Positions 42,389 through 53,187 of a stretch of DNA of 64,000 nucleotides are shown one piece after another (position 1 is the first letter of the stretch; every line of letters starts with the position of its first letter). The DNA comes from Asanoa ferruginea. Lineage in GTDB: Bacteria > Actinomycetota > Actinomycetes > Mycobacteriales > Micromonosporaceae. Both the position numbers and the translations under genes were made by a program. Below the pieces are notes generated by a model that was not told the origin of the DNA, ran no database searches, and saw only the letters and a list, made by a program, of their open reading frames with translations. Location: assembly GCF_003387075.1 (NCBI RefSeq), contig NZ_QUMQ01000001.1, positions 8,060,001 to 8,124,000 of the forward strand, in the 5' to 3' direction.

Positions 42389-43201
42389 TCACTCCTTGAT
42401 CGCGCCCGCGAGCATTCCGGAGATGAACTTGCGCTGGAATGCGATGTAAAGGATGAGAACCGGGGCGGCGACGATGAGGCCGCCGGCGGCCATCAGGTTG
42501 ATCTGGGTGACATACCTGCCCTGGAACACGCCCAGCGCCACGGTCGCCGTCTGGTTCGAACCGTGCAGGAACACCAGGGACAGGAAGTAGTCGTTCCAGG
42601 TCCACATGAAACTGAGCAGGATCAGCGTGTAGATGGCGGGCCTGGCCATCGGCGCGGCCATCGACCGGAGCATGCGCAACGCGCCGGCGCCGTCCAACTC
42701 GGCCGACTCGAACGCCGAGCGCGGCAGCGCGCGGAACGCGGCACGCATCCAGAAGACGCCGAACGGCACACCCATGCCGAGATGGATGAGGATGATGCCG
42801 GGCAACGTGTTGGTCAGGCCGAACGTACGGAACTGGTAATAGAGCGGCACGATGATCGCCTCGAGGGAAATCATCATGCCGAGCAGCACGATCGGGAAGA
42901 GCACCTTGTCGCCCACGACGCCCAGCACGCCGAACGCATACCCGCCGAGCAGGGCCAGCAGCACCTGCCCCGCCACCACGCACACGGCGATGATGATCGA
43001 GACCGTCATGGCCCGCGCGAAGTCGGCGTCGCGCCAGGCGGTGGCGAAGTTTCCCCACTGGAAGTCGCCCACCCCGACGGGCTTGCCGGACCGGTCGGGG
43101 CTGACGGCCGCGGCGACGAACGTGCCGACCGGCACGAGCACCAGGGCGGCCATGATCGTCAGCACGACGTAGTTGACGATGCGCTCAGTCTTCGAGACCA
43201 C
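42389..43201 (-). CDS. Sugar ABC transporter permease, MalG type
   Basis: A 270-residue inner-membrane protein with six helices and the EAA loop for contacting the ATPase: SAFESAELDGAGALRMLRSMAAPMARPAI (near 175-205). The start ERIVNYVVLTIMAALVLVPVGTF and the segment LIHLGMGVPFGVFWMRAAFRALP are typical of MalG/CUT1 permeases. The GTG at 43201 begins two bases after the restored stop of the MalF gene, with GAGAGGGA upstream. The operon has no ATPase gene; actinobacteria usually supply a shared MsiK-type ATPase. Confidence 0.9.
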   Translation of the reverse strand: MVSKTERIVNYVVLTIMAALVLVPVGTFVAAAVSPDRSGKPVGVGDFQWGNFATAWRDADFARAMTVSIIIAVCVVAGQVLLALLGGYAFGVLGVVGDKVLFPIVLLGMMISLEAIIVPLYYQFRTFGLTNTLPGIILIHLGMGVPFGVFWMRAAFRALPRSAFESAELDGAGALRMLRSMAAPMARPAIYTLILLSFMWTWNDYFLSLVFLHGSNQTATVALGVFQGRYVTQINLMAAGGLIVAAPVLILYIAFQRKFISGMLAGAIKE

Positions 43202-43203
43202 GG

Positions 43204-44158
43204 TCAGTCCCTCTCCGAGATGCGGGTGATGACGATCGCGATGACCAGGCACAGCAGCGCCATCACCACACCGATCGCCGCCGCGAGGCCGACCTGCGGG
43301 TTCTGGAACGCGGCCTTGTAGAGGGCCACCGCGGGGGTCAGGGTCGACGTTCCCGGACCGCCGTGCGTCGTGATCCAGACGAGGGTCGAACGTACGCAGG
43401 GCGGCGGTGATCGTCAGCGTCAGCGCGACGGCCAACTGCCCGCGCAGGCCCGGCAGCGTGACCGCGAAGAACTCACGGAACGGGCCGGCGCCGTCCATCC
43501 GCGCCGCCTCGTAGAGCTCCGGGGAGATGGCCGACGTGCCGGAGATGAACAGCACCATGCAGAAGCCGAAGGTCACCCACGTCCCGACCAGGCCGAGCGC
43601 CGGCAACGCCCAGGTGAAGTCGCCGAGCCAGGTCCGCGCGAGCGAGTCGAGCCCGACGGCGCGCAGCGCCTGGTTGAGCGGGCCGTCCGGACTGTAGATC
43701 CGCTTGAAGACGAGCGCGATGACCACGGTCGTCATCACCTGCGGCAGGAAGAAGATCCAGCGGTAGACGGCCATGCCCGGCTGCTTCGTCCGCGTGAGCA
43801 GCGCCGCGGACAGCAGGCCCAACACGATGGGCAGCAGCGCGAAGAAGCCGATGAGGACCAGCACGTGCCCGAAGGTCGAGCGCAGGACCGGATCGGTGAG
43901 GAACGACCGGTAGTTGTCGAACCCCGCCCAGGACGGCGCGCTGACCCCGTCCCACTTGTAGAAGGAGTACTGAACCGACTGCCCCAGCGGCACGAGCACG
44001 ACGAGTGCGTAGATCGCCAGCGGGAGCGCGGCGAACGCGAGGCCGATCCACCGCCTCCGGCGCCGCAGGGAGCGGCGCCGGACGGCGGTGGCCGAGGCCG
44101 GGCGCGCGTCGCCCGTGGCAGCCGGTGGGCCGGTCACGGTGTCGACGGAGGCGGGCAT
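43204..44158 (-). pseudogene. MalF-type sugar ABC permease gene with a one-base frameshift
   Basis: The first part encodes a normal MalF/CUT1 permease (RRRRWIGLAFAALPLAIYALVVLVPLGQS, EAA loop YEAARMDGAGPFREFFAVTLPGLRGQ) up to ITAALRTFD. There the frame is broken: the minus strand reads TTC GAC C CTC GTC TGG. Removing one C restores LVWITTHGGPGTSTLTPAVALYKAAFQNPQVGLAAAIG... with the expected last helix and a TGA at 43204. The span is 955 bases, not a multiple of three. In the broken frame translation runs without stop into the MalG gene. It could be a real mutation, a phase-variable tract or a sequencing error in the GGG at 43383-43385. Confidence 0.88.
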
Positions 44159-44159
44159 G

Positions 44160-45521
44160 TCAGCCCTGCCCTGCCAGGAAGGTGTCGCGGTCCTTGTCGA
44201 CGGCGGCGGTGAACTTGTCCGGCGTCATCTTGCCGCCGAACACGAGTTGCAGGTTCTGGCCGATGGTGTCGAGCATCGTCGGGCTGGACCAGTCGAAGTA
44301 GGGCACGTAGCCGTCGTTCGAGTCGAGCGTCGCGGCGCCCGCGGACTCACCGGTCAGGCTCAGCGACGCGGCCGGAACCTTGACGTTCGGCGACATCGCC
44401 GGGACCAGGCCGCGGTCGGCGGCCGCCTGGCCGGACTCCGCCGACATCATGTAGTCGAGGAACGCCGCGGCGACGTCCGGGTGCTTGCTCTTCGCGGAGA
44501 TCACCATGGCACCCGGTGCGGCGCCGACGCCCACCGTCCCGCTGCCGGCCTGCTGCGGAAGCTGCACATAGCCGAAGTGCCCTTGCTGCTGCGCGTTCAG
44601 GCCGAGCGAGCCCGTGTATTCCCAGCGGAACACCCCCTTGCCGCCGACGTAGTTGGCGACCGCCGTCTGGTAGTCGATGCCCTCGAAGTGCGGCGGGAAG
44701 TAGCCCTCGTCGGCCCACTTCTTGGTGAGCGTGATGGCCTCGGTCATCCCGACATCGGCGGCCTTCACCGACGGGTCGTCATAGATGTAGTCGTTGAGCT
44801 TCTTCTTGTCGGCGAGCAGGGCCTGCAGCCCGAGGAGCACGGTCGTCGAGTTGTCGAGGCTTCCGTACTCGAAGGGCACCTCGCCCTTGGCCTTCGCCGT
44901 CGCGGCAGCGGCCTCGAGGTCGGCGAGGGTCTTCGGCGGCTGGAGGCCGAGCGACTTGAGCTTGTCGGCGTTGTAGTACAGACCGATCAGCGACGTACGC
45001 GACATCGGCGTCGAGAACCAGGAACCCGAGCCCATCGTCTTGAAGTCGGTGGTGAACTTGTTCTGCCGCGTGATCGTGCTCGGGACCTTCTGATCCCAGC
45101 CATACGCCTTCGCGTACGCGTCGAGGTTGCGCACCAGGCCGCCCTTGGCCAGCGTGCCCAGCGACTGCCAGCCGTTGTTGGCCGTCGCGATGTCGGGGCC
45201 GCTGTCGTCCTGGAGTTGAAGGTTGAGGGTCGAGTTGAGCTGCCCCCAGTCCTCGGTCGTCTCCTGGATCTTGACGTTCGGGTACTTCTTCTCGAAGTCG
45301 GCGACCAGCTGCTTGATCCACTCGCCCTCGGCCCCGCCCCAGAAGTCGGTGAGCTTGAGTGTCACGTCGCCGGCCCCGGCGACGTCGGTGGACACGGCGC
45401 TCGGGGTGTCCTGCGCGGTGGCGCCGCCGCCGCCGCCCGGTGCGCACGCCGCTACTGCCAGGGAAAGCGCGATGCCGGCCGCTATTCCCGCAGCTGTCCT
45501 CCTGGCTGCGATTGCTCTCAT
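44160..45521 (-). CDS. Extracellular sugar-binding lipoprotein of an ABC transporter
   Basis: A 453-residue solute-binding protein of the CUT1 (family 1) type. A lipoprotein signal ends VAAC with Cys26 as the lipid anchor. After a Gly/Ala linker come VTLKLTDFWGGAEGEWIKQLVADFEKKYPNVKIQETTEDW and GPDIATANNGW, then aromatic residues along the ligand cleft. It captures the sugar outside the membrane and delivers it to the two permeases encoded downstream. ATG 45521 follows GGAG; a GTG six bases earlier is possible. It is the first gene of the operon and is divergent from the GntR regulator. Confidence 0.93.
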   Translation of the reverse strand: MRAIAARRTAAGIAAGIALSLAVAACAPGGGGGATAQDTPSAVSTDVAGAGDVTLKLTDFWGGAEGEWIKQLVADFEKKYPNVKIQETTEDWGQLNSTLNLQLQDDSGPDIATANNGWQSLGTLAKGGLVRNLDAYAKAYGWDQKVPSTITRQNKFTTDFKTMGSGSWFSTPMSRTSLIGLYYNADKLKSLGLQPPKTLADLEAAAATAKAKGEVPFEYGSLDNSTTVLLGLQALLADKKKLNDYIYDDPSVKAADVGMTEAITLTKKWADEGYFPPHFEGIDYQTAVANYVGGKGVFRWEYTGSLGLNAQQQGHFGYVQLPQQAGSGTVGVGAAPGAMVISAKSKHPDVAAAFLDYMMSAESGQAAADRGLVPAMSPNVKVPAASLSLTGESAGAATLDSNDGYVPYFDWSSPTMLDTIGQNLQLVFGGKMTPDKFTAAVDKDRDTFLAGQG

Positions 45522-45614
45522 CTTCACTCCGTTGTGTCGCTGAGCCACATGCAGGTGGAACGGGGGTGCTCGCGCCTTGTGGCCCACGCTCGACCAGACA
45601 CTAAACGCAGCTAT

Positions 45615-45674
45615 ACCAGTTAGTCCAGTGCTGAACCAGAAATCGCTACTGGTCGAACCGAACAGAGAACTGGT
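45615..45674. promoter_or_regulatory. Repeated ACTGGT/ACCAG operator sites between the sugar operon and GntR
   Basis: ACCAGT at 45615-45620, ACCAG at 45635-45639, ACTGGT at 45648-45653 and ACTGGT at 45669-45674. The middle two form a dyad ACCAG-N9-CTGGT, and the last two are 21 bases apart. ACTGGT is the half site of the DasR/NagR class of GntR/UTRA regulators. The last copy touches the TACTGT -10 box of the GntR gene. Confidence 0.55.
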
Positions 45675-45686
45675 ACTGTGCTCTAT

Positions 45687-46406
45687 GTGACGGCTGGGAC
45701 CGCCTCGACACAGGCTTACGAATCGCTGACGCGCGACCTCGTCGTCGGCCGCTACGCACCCGGCTCCCGGCTGCCCGGCGAGCGCGACCTCGCCGTCCAG
45801 CTCGGGGTCAGCCGGGCGACGCTGCGCCTCGCGCTCAGCCGTCTCGAGTCCGAGGGCACCTTGCAGCGCTCGGCGCAGCGCGGCTGGTTCGTCCCGACGC
45901 AGGTGCTGGGCGAGCCACCCAGCACACTTCAGTCCTTCACGGAGATGGCCCGGTCCCGAGGCCTGCGCCCGACCGCGCGCGTGATGCGCCAGGAGGGCCG
46001 GCCCGCCAGCATGGACGAGGCCACGAAGCTGCGCATCGCGCCGGCCGCCCCGGTCATCGAGATCGACCGCCTGCGCGGCATGGACGGCACGCCGGTCTGC
46101 TTCGACGTGGTCGTTCTTCCCGAGAACCGCGCCGCCGCCCTGGCCACCGCCGACCTCACCGACGCGTCCCTCTACGACGCGCTGCGCCGGCACTGCGGCA
46201 TCGAAGTCCACCGCAGCACCTACACCCTCATGGCCGAAAGTGCCGACGCCGAACTGGCCCGACTCCTGGGCATCACCCCCGGAGCACCCGTCCTCGTCGG
46301 CGACGAGGTCGCCTACACCGCTGACGGCACACCCGTCCTCATCGGCCACAACAAATATCGCGGCGACGCCTACCGATTCGAGGCAGACCTCTTCCGCCAC
46401 GCATGA
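45687..46406 (+). CDS. GntR-family regulator, HutC/UTRA subfamily, of the sugar operon
   Basis: About 239 residues. The winged helix is AYESLTRDLVVGRYAPGSRLPGERDLAVQLGVSRATLRLALSRLESEGTLQRSAQRGWFV (about 10-70). The UTRA effector domain (about 90-235) contains IEIDRLRGMDGTPVCFDVVVLP and ITPGAPVLVGDEVAYTADGTPVLIGHNKYRGDAYRF. Relatives such as DasR and NagR sense glucosamine- or GlcNAc-6-phosphate. I chose GTG 45687 because TACTGT lies seven bases upstream (leaderless); GTG at 45678 would add three residues. It is divergent from the transporter operon and almost certainly controls it. Confidence 0.9.
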   Translation: MTAGTASTQAYESLTRDLVVGRYAPGSRLPGERDLAVQLGVSRATLRLALSRLESEGTLQRSAQRGWFVPTQVLGEPPSTLQSFTEMARSRGLRPTARVMRQEGRPASMDEATKLRIAPAAPVIEIDRLRGMDGTPVCFDVVVLPENRAAALATADLTDASLYDALRRHCGIEVHRSTYTLMAESADAELARLLGITPGAPVLVGDEVAYTADGTPVLIGHNKYRGDAYRFEADLFRHA

Positions 46407-46440
46407 CCACCACAGTGGACGGTCGCGATGAGACCGGGCA

Positions 46441-46461
46441 TTGACATGGAACGGTGTTCCA
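46441..46461 (+). promoter_or_regulatory. TTGACA -35 box followed by a TGGAAC-GGT-GTTCCA dyad
   Basis: A consensus -35 hexamer (46441-46446) is immediately followed by a perfect 6-bp dyad with a 3-base spacer (46447-46461), so a bound protein would sit between -35 and -10. It controls the secreted glycosidase-like gene starting at 46505. Confidence 0.5.
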
Positions 46462-46504
46462 GGTGGACTGCTGATCTCCGTAAGTGGGCACACGGGAGGT
46501 CGGC

Positions 46505-48505
46505 ATGGTTCACAAAGAGTGGTGGCGCACCGTCACCGGCAGACGCGTCCGGACCGGGTTTCTCGCTGGATTGATGGGCGTGGTGGCACTCACCGTGCCG
46601 ACCGCCGCGGCTGGGCAGACGCCCGCCGACGCCGGGGTGCCGCAGGACGGCAACCTGGTGGCCAACGCCGGCTTCGACGTCGGTGATCCGGCCGGGCATC
46701 CGATCGGCTGGAGCGTCGAGGGTGACGAGGCCGCCGTCAACGTCGTCAACCTCTCGGCCTACCGCACCGCTGGCCCCGGCTCGCTCGAGGTCAACGTGAC
46801 CGCGGGCAGACCTGTCACCGTGACCAGCGACCGGATGGTGGCCGCGCCTGATCGCGCGTACACCTTGAAAGCGAGGGTCAAGGGTCGTAGCGGCACCCCG
46901 GCGGGCCTGGCCATGGCCTTCACCGACTTCAACCGCACGGAGCTTGGCGTCAAGGCGGCCGACATCGCCTTCAGCGCCGACTGGCAGACCATCACCGTGA
47001 GCGGGACCGCGCCCGCCAACACCGCCCAGGTCACCGTGCGGATCACCGGTGCCGATGCCGGGTGGTCCTACTTCGACGAGGTCAGCCTGACCGGGGCGCC
47101 GGCCGCCTATGACCCCCACCTCGGCACCGAGCGGGAACTGTTCCTCGACGACTACCGGATCGAGTCGAGCAGCGACGTCGGGCGGGTGGTGCACGCGGCC
47201 GATAAGCGGCCTGAGCCGATCATCCGGGCCACCTACCCGTGGGAGAGCAACAGCTACATCTACGGGTCGGTATTCAAGATCGGCAACCTCTACCGCATGT
47301 GGTACGACTGCAACAACGACGTCTCCCCCGGTTACTTCCTCTGCTACGCCGAGAGTCGCGACGGCGTCAAGTGGACCAAGCCGCTGGGTCGCGGCAACGT
47401 CGGCTACAAGGACATCCCGGCCTCGCGGACCAACCTGATCATCGCGGGTGGCGGGACGATCGCCTACAACCCGACCGCGCCGGCCGACCGGCGGTTCTCG
47501 TTGCTCCAGTTCCAGACCGGTGTGGTCAACCAGACCCTCGGCTACTACGCCTACTTCTCGCCCGACGGCTACACCTGGACCAAGGCCAGCAGCGCGCCGG
47601 TGCTGCTCGACGGCGACGTCTCCCAGGTCGCCTGGGACGCCAGGTCGCAGCGCTACATCGCCACCATCAAGAAGCGGATGTTCACCTCGCGCACGCCGGG
47701 TGTCTACGACCGGGCGGCCTTCGTCTCCACCAGCACGGACTTCCTCACCTGGAGCACGCCGATCCTCGGTGTCGCCGGCGACTACGCCGATGACGGAGCG
47801 GCCCAGGCGCTCAACGGGCTCGAGGGCCAGATCTACGGCATGCCCGTCCTGCCCTACGAGAGCACGTACATCGGCATTCCCTGGGTCCTGCTGATCACCA
47901 ACTTCACGCACGGCACCCAGTCGTCGGCCGGTGACGGCCCGGTGCTGCCGCAGGTCGCGTCGTCGCGTGACCTGGTCGACTGGAGCCGGCCCGTGCGCGA
48001 CCCGGTCATCCAACCCGGCCAGCCCGGCGCGTGGGACGACGGTGCGCTCTACACGGCGTCGAACGTGCTGGTCGACGACAAGAAGATCACGATGTACTAC
48101 GGCGCCTTCAACGCCGGCCACGGTGGTCAGGTCGCCGGGTCGGTGCCCTACACCAGCGGGGTCGGCATGGCGACCTGGCGCCGCGACGGGTTCGTCTCGC
48201 TGACCAACGCCTCCCAGCCGGGCATCGGTGACCCGGGCACCGTCACCACCAAGCCGCTGGTCACCAGCGGCGAAAATCTGCACGTCAATGCGGTGGTACG
48301 CGCCAAGGGCTCGCTGACCGTTGACGTGCTCGACGCGGCCGGCAACCCGATCCCCGGCTACACCTCGGTCCCGCTCAAGGGCGACCAGTTGGACGCGCAG
48401 GTGCGCTGGAAGGGCGGCCAGACGCTGGCGGCCCTCGCCGGGCAGCAGATCAAGCTGCGCTTCTCGCTGATCAACACCGACCTGTATTCCTACCGCATCG
48501 GCTGA
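46505..48505 (+). CDS. Secreted glycosidase-like protein (beta-propeller, GH32/GH43 type) with CBM-like domain
   Basis: A 666-residue exported protein. A Tat/Sec-like signal (RRVRTGFLAGLMGVVALTVPTAAAG) is followed by a CBM4/9-like module (about 45-200, NLVANAGFDVGDPAGHPIGWSVEG and YFDEVSLTG). The main part (about 205-560) has repeated WYDCNNDVSPGYFLCYAESRDGVKWTKP, YYAYFSPDGYTWTKAS and WDARSQRYIATIKKR blocks like five-bladed propeller glycosidases. The C-terminal 80 residues look beta-rich (LKGDQLDAQVRWKGG). I cannot place the catalytic acids, so the GH family is uncertain. GGGAGG precedes ATG 46505. It may generate sugars for the operon next door. Confidence 0.75.
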   Translation: MVHKEWWRTVTGRRVRTGFLAGLMGVVALTVPTAAAGQTPADAGVPQDGNLVANAGFDVGDPAGHPIGWSVEGDEAAVNVVNLSAYRTAGPGSLEVNVTAGRPVTVTSDRMVAAPDRAYTLKARVKGRSGTPAGLAMAFTDFNRTELGVKAADIAFSADWQTITVSGTAPANTAQVTVRITGADAGWSYFDEVSLTGAPAAYDPHLGTERELFLDDYRIESSSDVGRVVHAADKRPEPIIRATYPWESNSYIYGSVFKIGNLYRMWYDCNNDVSPGYFLCYAESRDGVKWTKPLGRGNVGYKDIPASRTNLIIAGGGTIAYNPTAPADRRFSLLQFQTGVVNQTLGYYAYFSPDGYTWTKASSAPVLLDGDVSQVAWDARSQRYIATIKKRMFTSRTPGVYDRAAFVSTSTDFLTWSTPILGVAGDYADDGAAQALNGLEGQIYGMPVLPYESTYIGIPWVLLITNFTHGTQSSAGDGPVLPQVASSRDLVDWSRPVRDPVIQPGQPGAWDDGALYTASNVLVDDKKITMYYGAFNAGHGGQVAGSVPYTSGVGMATWRRDGFVSLTNASQPGIGDPGTVTTKPLVTSGENLHVNAVVRAKGSLTVDVLDAAGNPIPGYTSVPLKGDQLDAQVRWKGGQTLAALAGQQIKLRFSLINTDLYSYRIG

Positions 48506-48516
48506 CCGCCGCGACG

Positions 48517-48544
48517 GCCCGCCCCGGGGAGATCCGGGGCGGGC
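48517..48544. terminator. Hairpin terminator after the glycosidase-like gene
   Basis: A perfect 11-bp stem (GCCCGCCCCGG / CCGGGGCGGGC) around GGAGAT, 12 bases after the stop codon. Confidence 0.8.
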
Positions 48545-48567
48545 TCGCGGATGGCAGGCTGGGTCAC

Positions 48568-49707
48568 ATGGACCTGTTGCCGGTGGCCCCGATCGAGACA
48601 CTGCGCCAGCGCCGCAGCGCGAAGTGGCGCTTCCATCCGCACGACGTGCTGCCGCTTCCGGTGGCCGAGATGGACTTCGACCTCGCGCCGCCCATCCAGG
48701 AGGCGTTGCGCGCGGCGGTCGAGCGGTCCGACACCGGCTATCCGGCCCCGGTTCCGACACTCGCCGACGCGCTGGTCGGGTTCGCCGGCGAGCGCTGGGG
48801 CTGGGAGATCGACCCGGCGGCGGTGACCGCCGTCGCCGACGTCGGGGTCGGCGTCGTCGAGTTGCTGCGGGTGCTGGTGCGGCCCGCCGACCCAGTGGTG
48901 ATCTGCCCGCCGGTCTACCCGCCGTTCTTCGGGTGGATCCCGGAGGCGGGCGGCCGGGTGCACGAGGTGCCGCTGCGCGACGGGCGACTCGACCTGGCCG
49001 GCCTGGAGCGGGCGTTCGCCACGCATCCCGCCGCGTTCCTGCTCTGCAATCCACACAACCCGGTCGGCCGGGTGCACAGTCGCGACGAGCTGACCGAGAT
49101 CGTGCGCCTCGCCACGGCGTACGGCGTGCCGGTGATCAGTGACGAGATCCACGCGCCGCTGGTGCCGCCCGGTGCGACGTTCACGCCGATCCTCACCATC
49201 CCGGGCGCGGCCGCCATCGCGGTGAGCCTGGTGTCGACGAGCAAGGCGTGGAACCTGGCCGGGCTCAAGTGCGCCACGCTGGTCACCGCGTCGCCGGCGA
49301 TGGCCGCCGTCACCGACCGCCTCCCGCCGGACACGCCGTGGCGGGTCGGCCACTTCGGGGTGCTGGCGAGCGTGGCCGCCTACACCGAGGGAGTCGGCTG
49401 GCTCGACCGCTTGCTGGCGACGTTGGATGACCGGCGGGCGTTGCTCGGCCGGCTGCTGGCGGAGCGCCTCCCCGAGGTCTCCTGGACCCCGCCCGAAGCG
49501 ACCTTCCTGGCCTGGCTCGACTGCTCGGCCATCGGCGCCGGCGCAGCACCGCGCGACCTGTTCTTCGAGAAGGGCCGGGTGGCCCTGGAGCCGGGCCCAC
49601 GGTTCGGTGCGGCCGGCGACGGCCACGTCCGGCTCAACTTCGGCACCAGTGCGGAGATCCTCGAAGCGGCGGTCGACCGGATGGCGGCGGCGCGGGGTTC
49701 GCTCTAG
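48568..49707 (+). CDS. PLP-dependent aminotransferase, MalY/PatB (C-S lyase) type
   Basis: A 379-residue fold-type I PLP enzyme. It starts with the PatB/MalY pattern RRSAKWRFHPHDVLPLPVAEMDFDLAPPIQEALRAAVERSDTGYP. Further motifs are NPHNPVGR (161-168), SDEIHAPL (Asp192, PLP ring nitrogen), STSKAWNLAGLK (Lys226, Schiff base) and a C-terminal Arg in HVRLNFGTS. MalY/PatB enzymes cleave cystathionine and similar C-S substrates, releasing a thiol, ammonia and pyruvate. The activity is likely but not proven from sequence. It appears to stand alone. Confidence 0.9.
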   Translation: MDLLPVAPIETLRQRRSAKWRFHPHDVLPLPVAEMDFDLAPPIQEALRAAVERSDTGYPAPVPTLADALVGFAGERWGWEIDPAAVTAVADVGVGVVELLRVLVRPADPVVICPPVYPPFFGWIPEAGGRVHEVPLRDGRLDLAGLERAFATHPAAFLLCNPHNPVGRVHSRDELTEIVRLATAYGVPVISDEIHAPLVPPGATFTPILTIPGAAAIAVSLVSTSKAWNLAGLKCATLVTASPAMAAVTDRLPPDTPWRVGHFGVLASVAAYTEGVGWLDRLLATLDDRRALLGRLLAERLPEVSWTPPEATFLAWLDCSAIGAGAAPRDLFFEKGRVALEPGPRFGAAGDGHVRLNFGTSAEILEAAVDRMAAARGSL

Positions 49708-49902
49708 GCGAACGATCACGACGGGCGCGGCGGAGCGCGGCGGGGTTACCGTCTAGGCGGGTAGTGCGCCTGCCCGCGCCTCGTGCGGTTGCCCACGCCG
49801 ACCGCCGTTGCGGCCAAGAGGCTTCGACTCAGCGCCCCAGCTCCGCGCGGCCACGCCGTGCCCCGGACTGAGGTGCGTGGGGCCTCGCGAGGGCGTGAAG
49901 GC

Positions 49903-52142
<2,240 letters not shown>

Positions 52143-52155
<13 letters not shown>

Positions 52156-52979
52156 CCGGTCTCCTGCCCCGCCAGCACGACGACGTCGCCGGGCCGCACC
52201 CGCCGCGGCCCGGGGGCGCCGTCGAACCACACGTCATAGCCGATCGGCGGCCCGTCGGCGGCCCACCAGGCACCGACGATCGACCCCTCGGCGGTCTGCG
52301 CCGGCGTGCGGACCCGGGTGCCCGGCGCGTGACCGTCATCGGCGACGACGAGCAGGGCGTCGAGCACCTGGCGTACGCCGGTCCACGGCGCGCCGGCCTC
52401 GTCGCCGAAGCCCCGGAACGCCTCGCGGAGCCCGGGCAACGGGTTCGCGGTCACGGCCGCGTCGATGCGGTCCCACAGGATCGTCCAGTCGCCGTCGAGG
52501 AGGCGTCGGGCGGCGCGGTCCAGTTCACCGCACACGGTGTCGATCGCGGTCTCCTGGCCGGTCTCGGCCGCCCACGCGCGCCCTTCGGGTGCGTCGCCGG
52601 CAGCTACCAGGTAGAGCATCGCGAGCAGGTCCGCGCGGCCCTCGCCGGCATAAAAGGGTCCGTGGTCGGCCGCGCCCGGTGGGAATCGCAGGACCAGGTG
52701 TGCCGCGCGCCCGAGCGGGAGGCGGGCGGCCAGCCGGGCGTCGTCGAGTTGCTCCGCCGCCGGTCGCGCGATGCGACCGGCGAGGGAGCCGCGGCCGGCG
52801 AGGGCGATCGGATAGACGGTGCGGCCATGACTGCCGGGCGTTTCGCCGGCGCCCAGGCCGGCGGCGACCTGGCGGGCCGCGATCGAGTAGGGCAGACCGG
52901 AACGCGCGGCATGCGCCCGGATGGCCCGCTTGCGCGCCCGTCCCGAGCGCGGCCGTCGCCGCGACAGTTCCTCGGTCAT
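52143..52979 (-). CDS. Protein of unknown function with a basic N-terminal motif
   Basis: A 278-residue soluble protein. The N-terminus RRRPRSGRARKRAIRAHAARSGLPYSIAARQ is a basic segment that recurs at the start of otherwise different actinobacterial proteins. The body (about 60-278) has no motif I recognise, although ADHGPFYAGEGRADLLAMLYLV and GTRVRTPAQTAEGSIVGAWW look conserved. The start MTEELS at 52979 was chosen over a TTG six bases earlier. Its 3' end overlaps the Clp gene by 13 bases in convergent direction. Confidence 0.7.
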
Positions 52980-53187
52980 GCTCAAAACCTACCGCTGCCG
53001 CGCACCCGTCCCGTCGCCCGTGTGGGATCGGCCGAAGGCCTTGTCAGCCGTACGTCCGGATGTCCGAGGTTGATCACGTCGATCGGCTGCCGGCCCGCGC
53101 CGACCCGACGCGGAGCGTGGTCGTTGAGAGTCAGAATCCGCACGACCGCTTGTCGTTTCCGGAGTGGATCGTGGGCAGACTGCGACG

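Noticed and set aside
42389-44158. A single 589-residue MalF-MalG fusion permease
   Set aside because: The middle of this frame reads as low-complexity Arg/Asp/Gly sequence without helices, while removing one base restores a normal MalF end and separate MalG start. It is a frameshift product, not a designed fusion.
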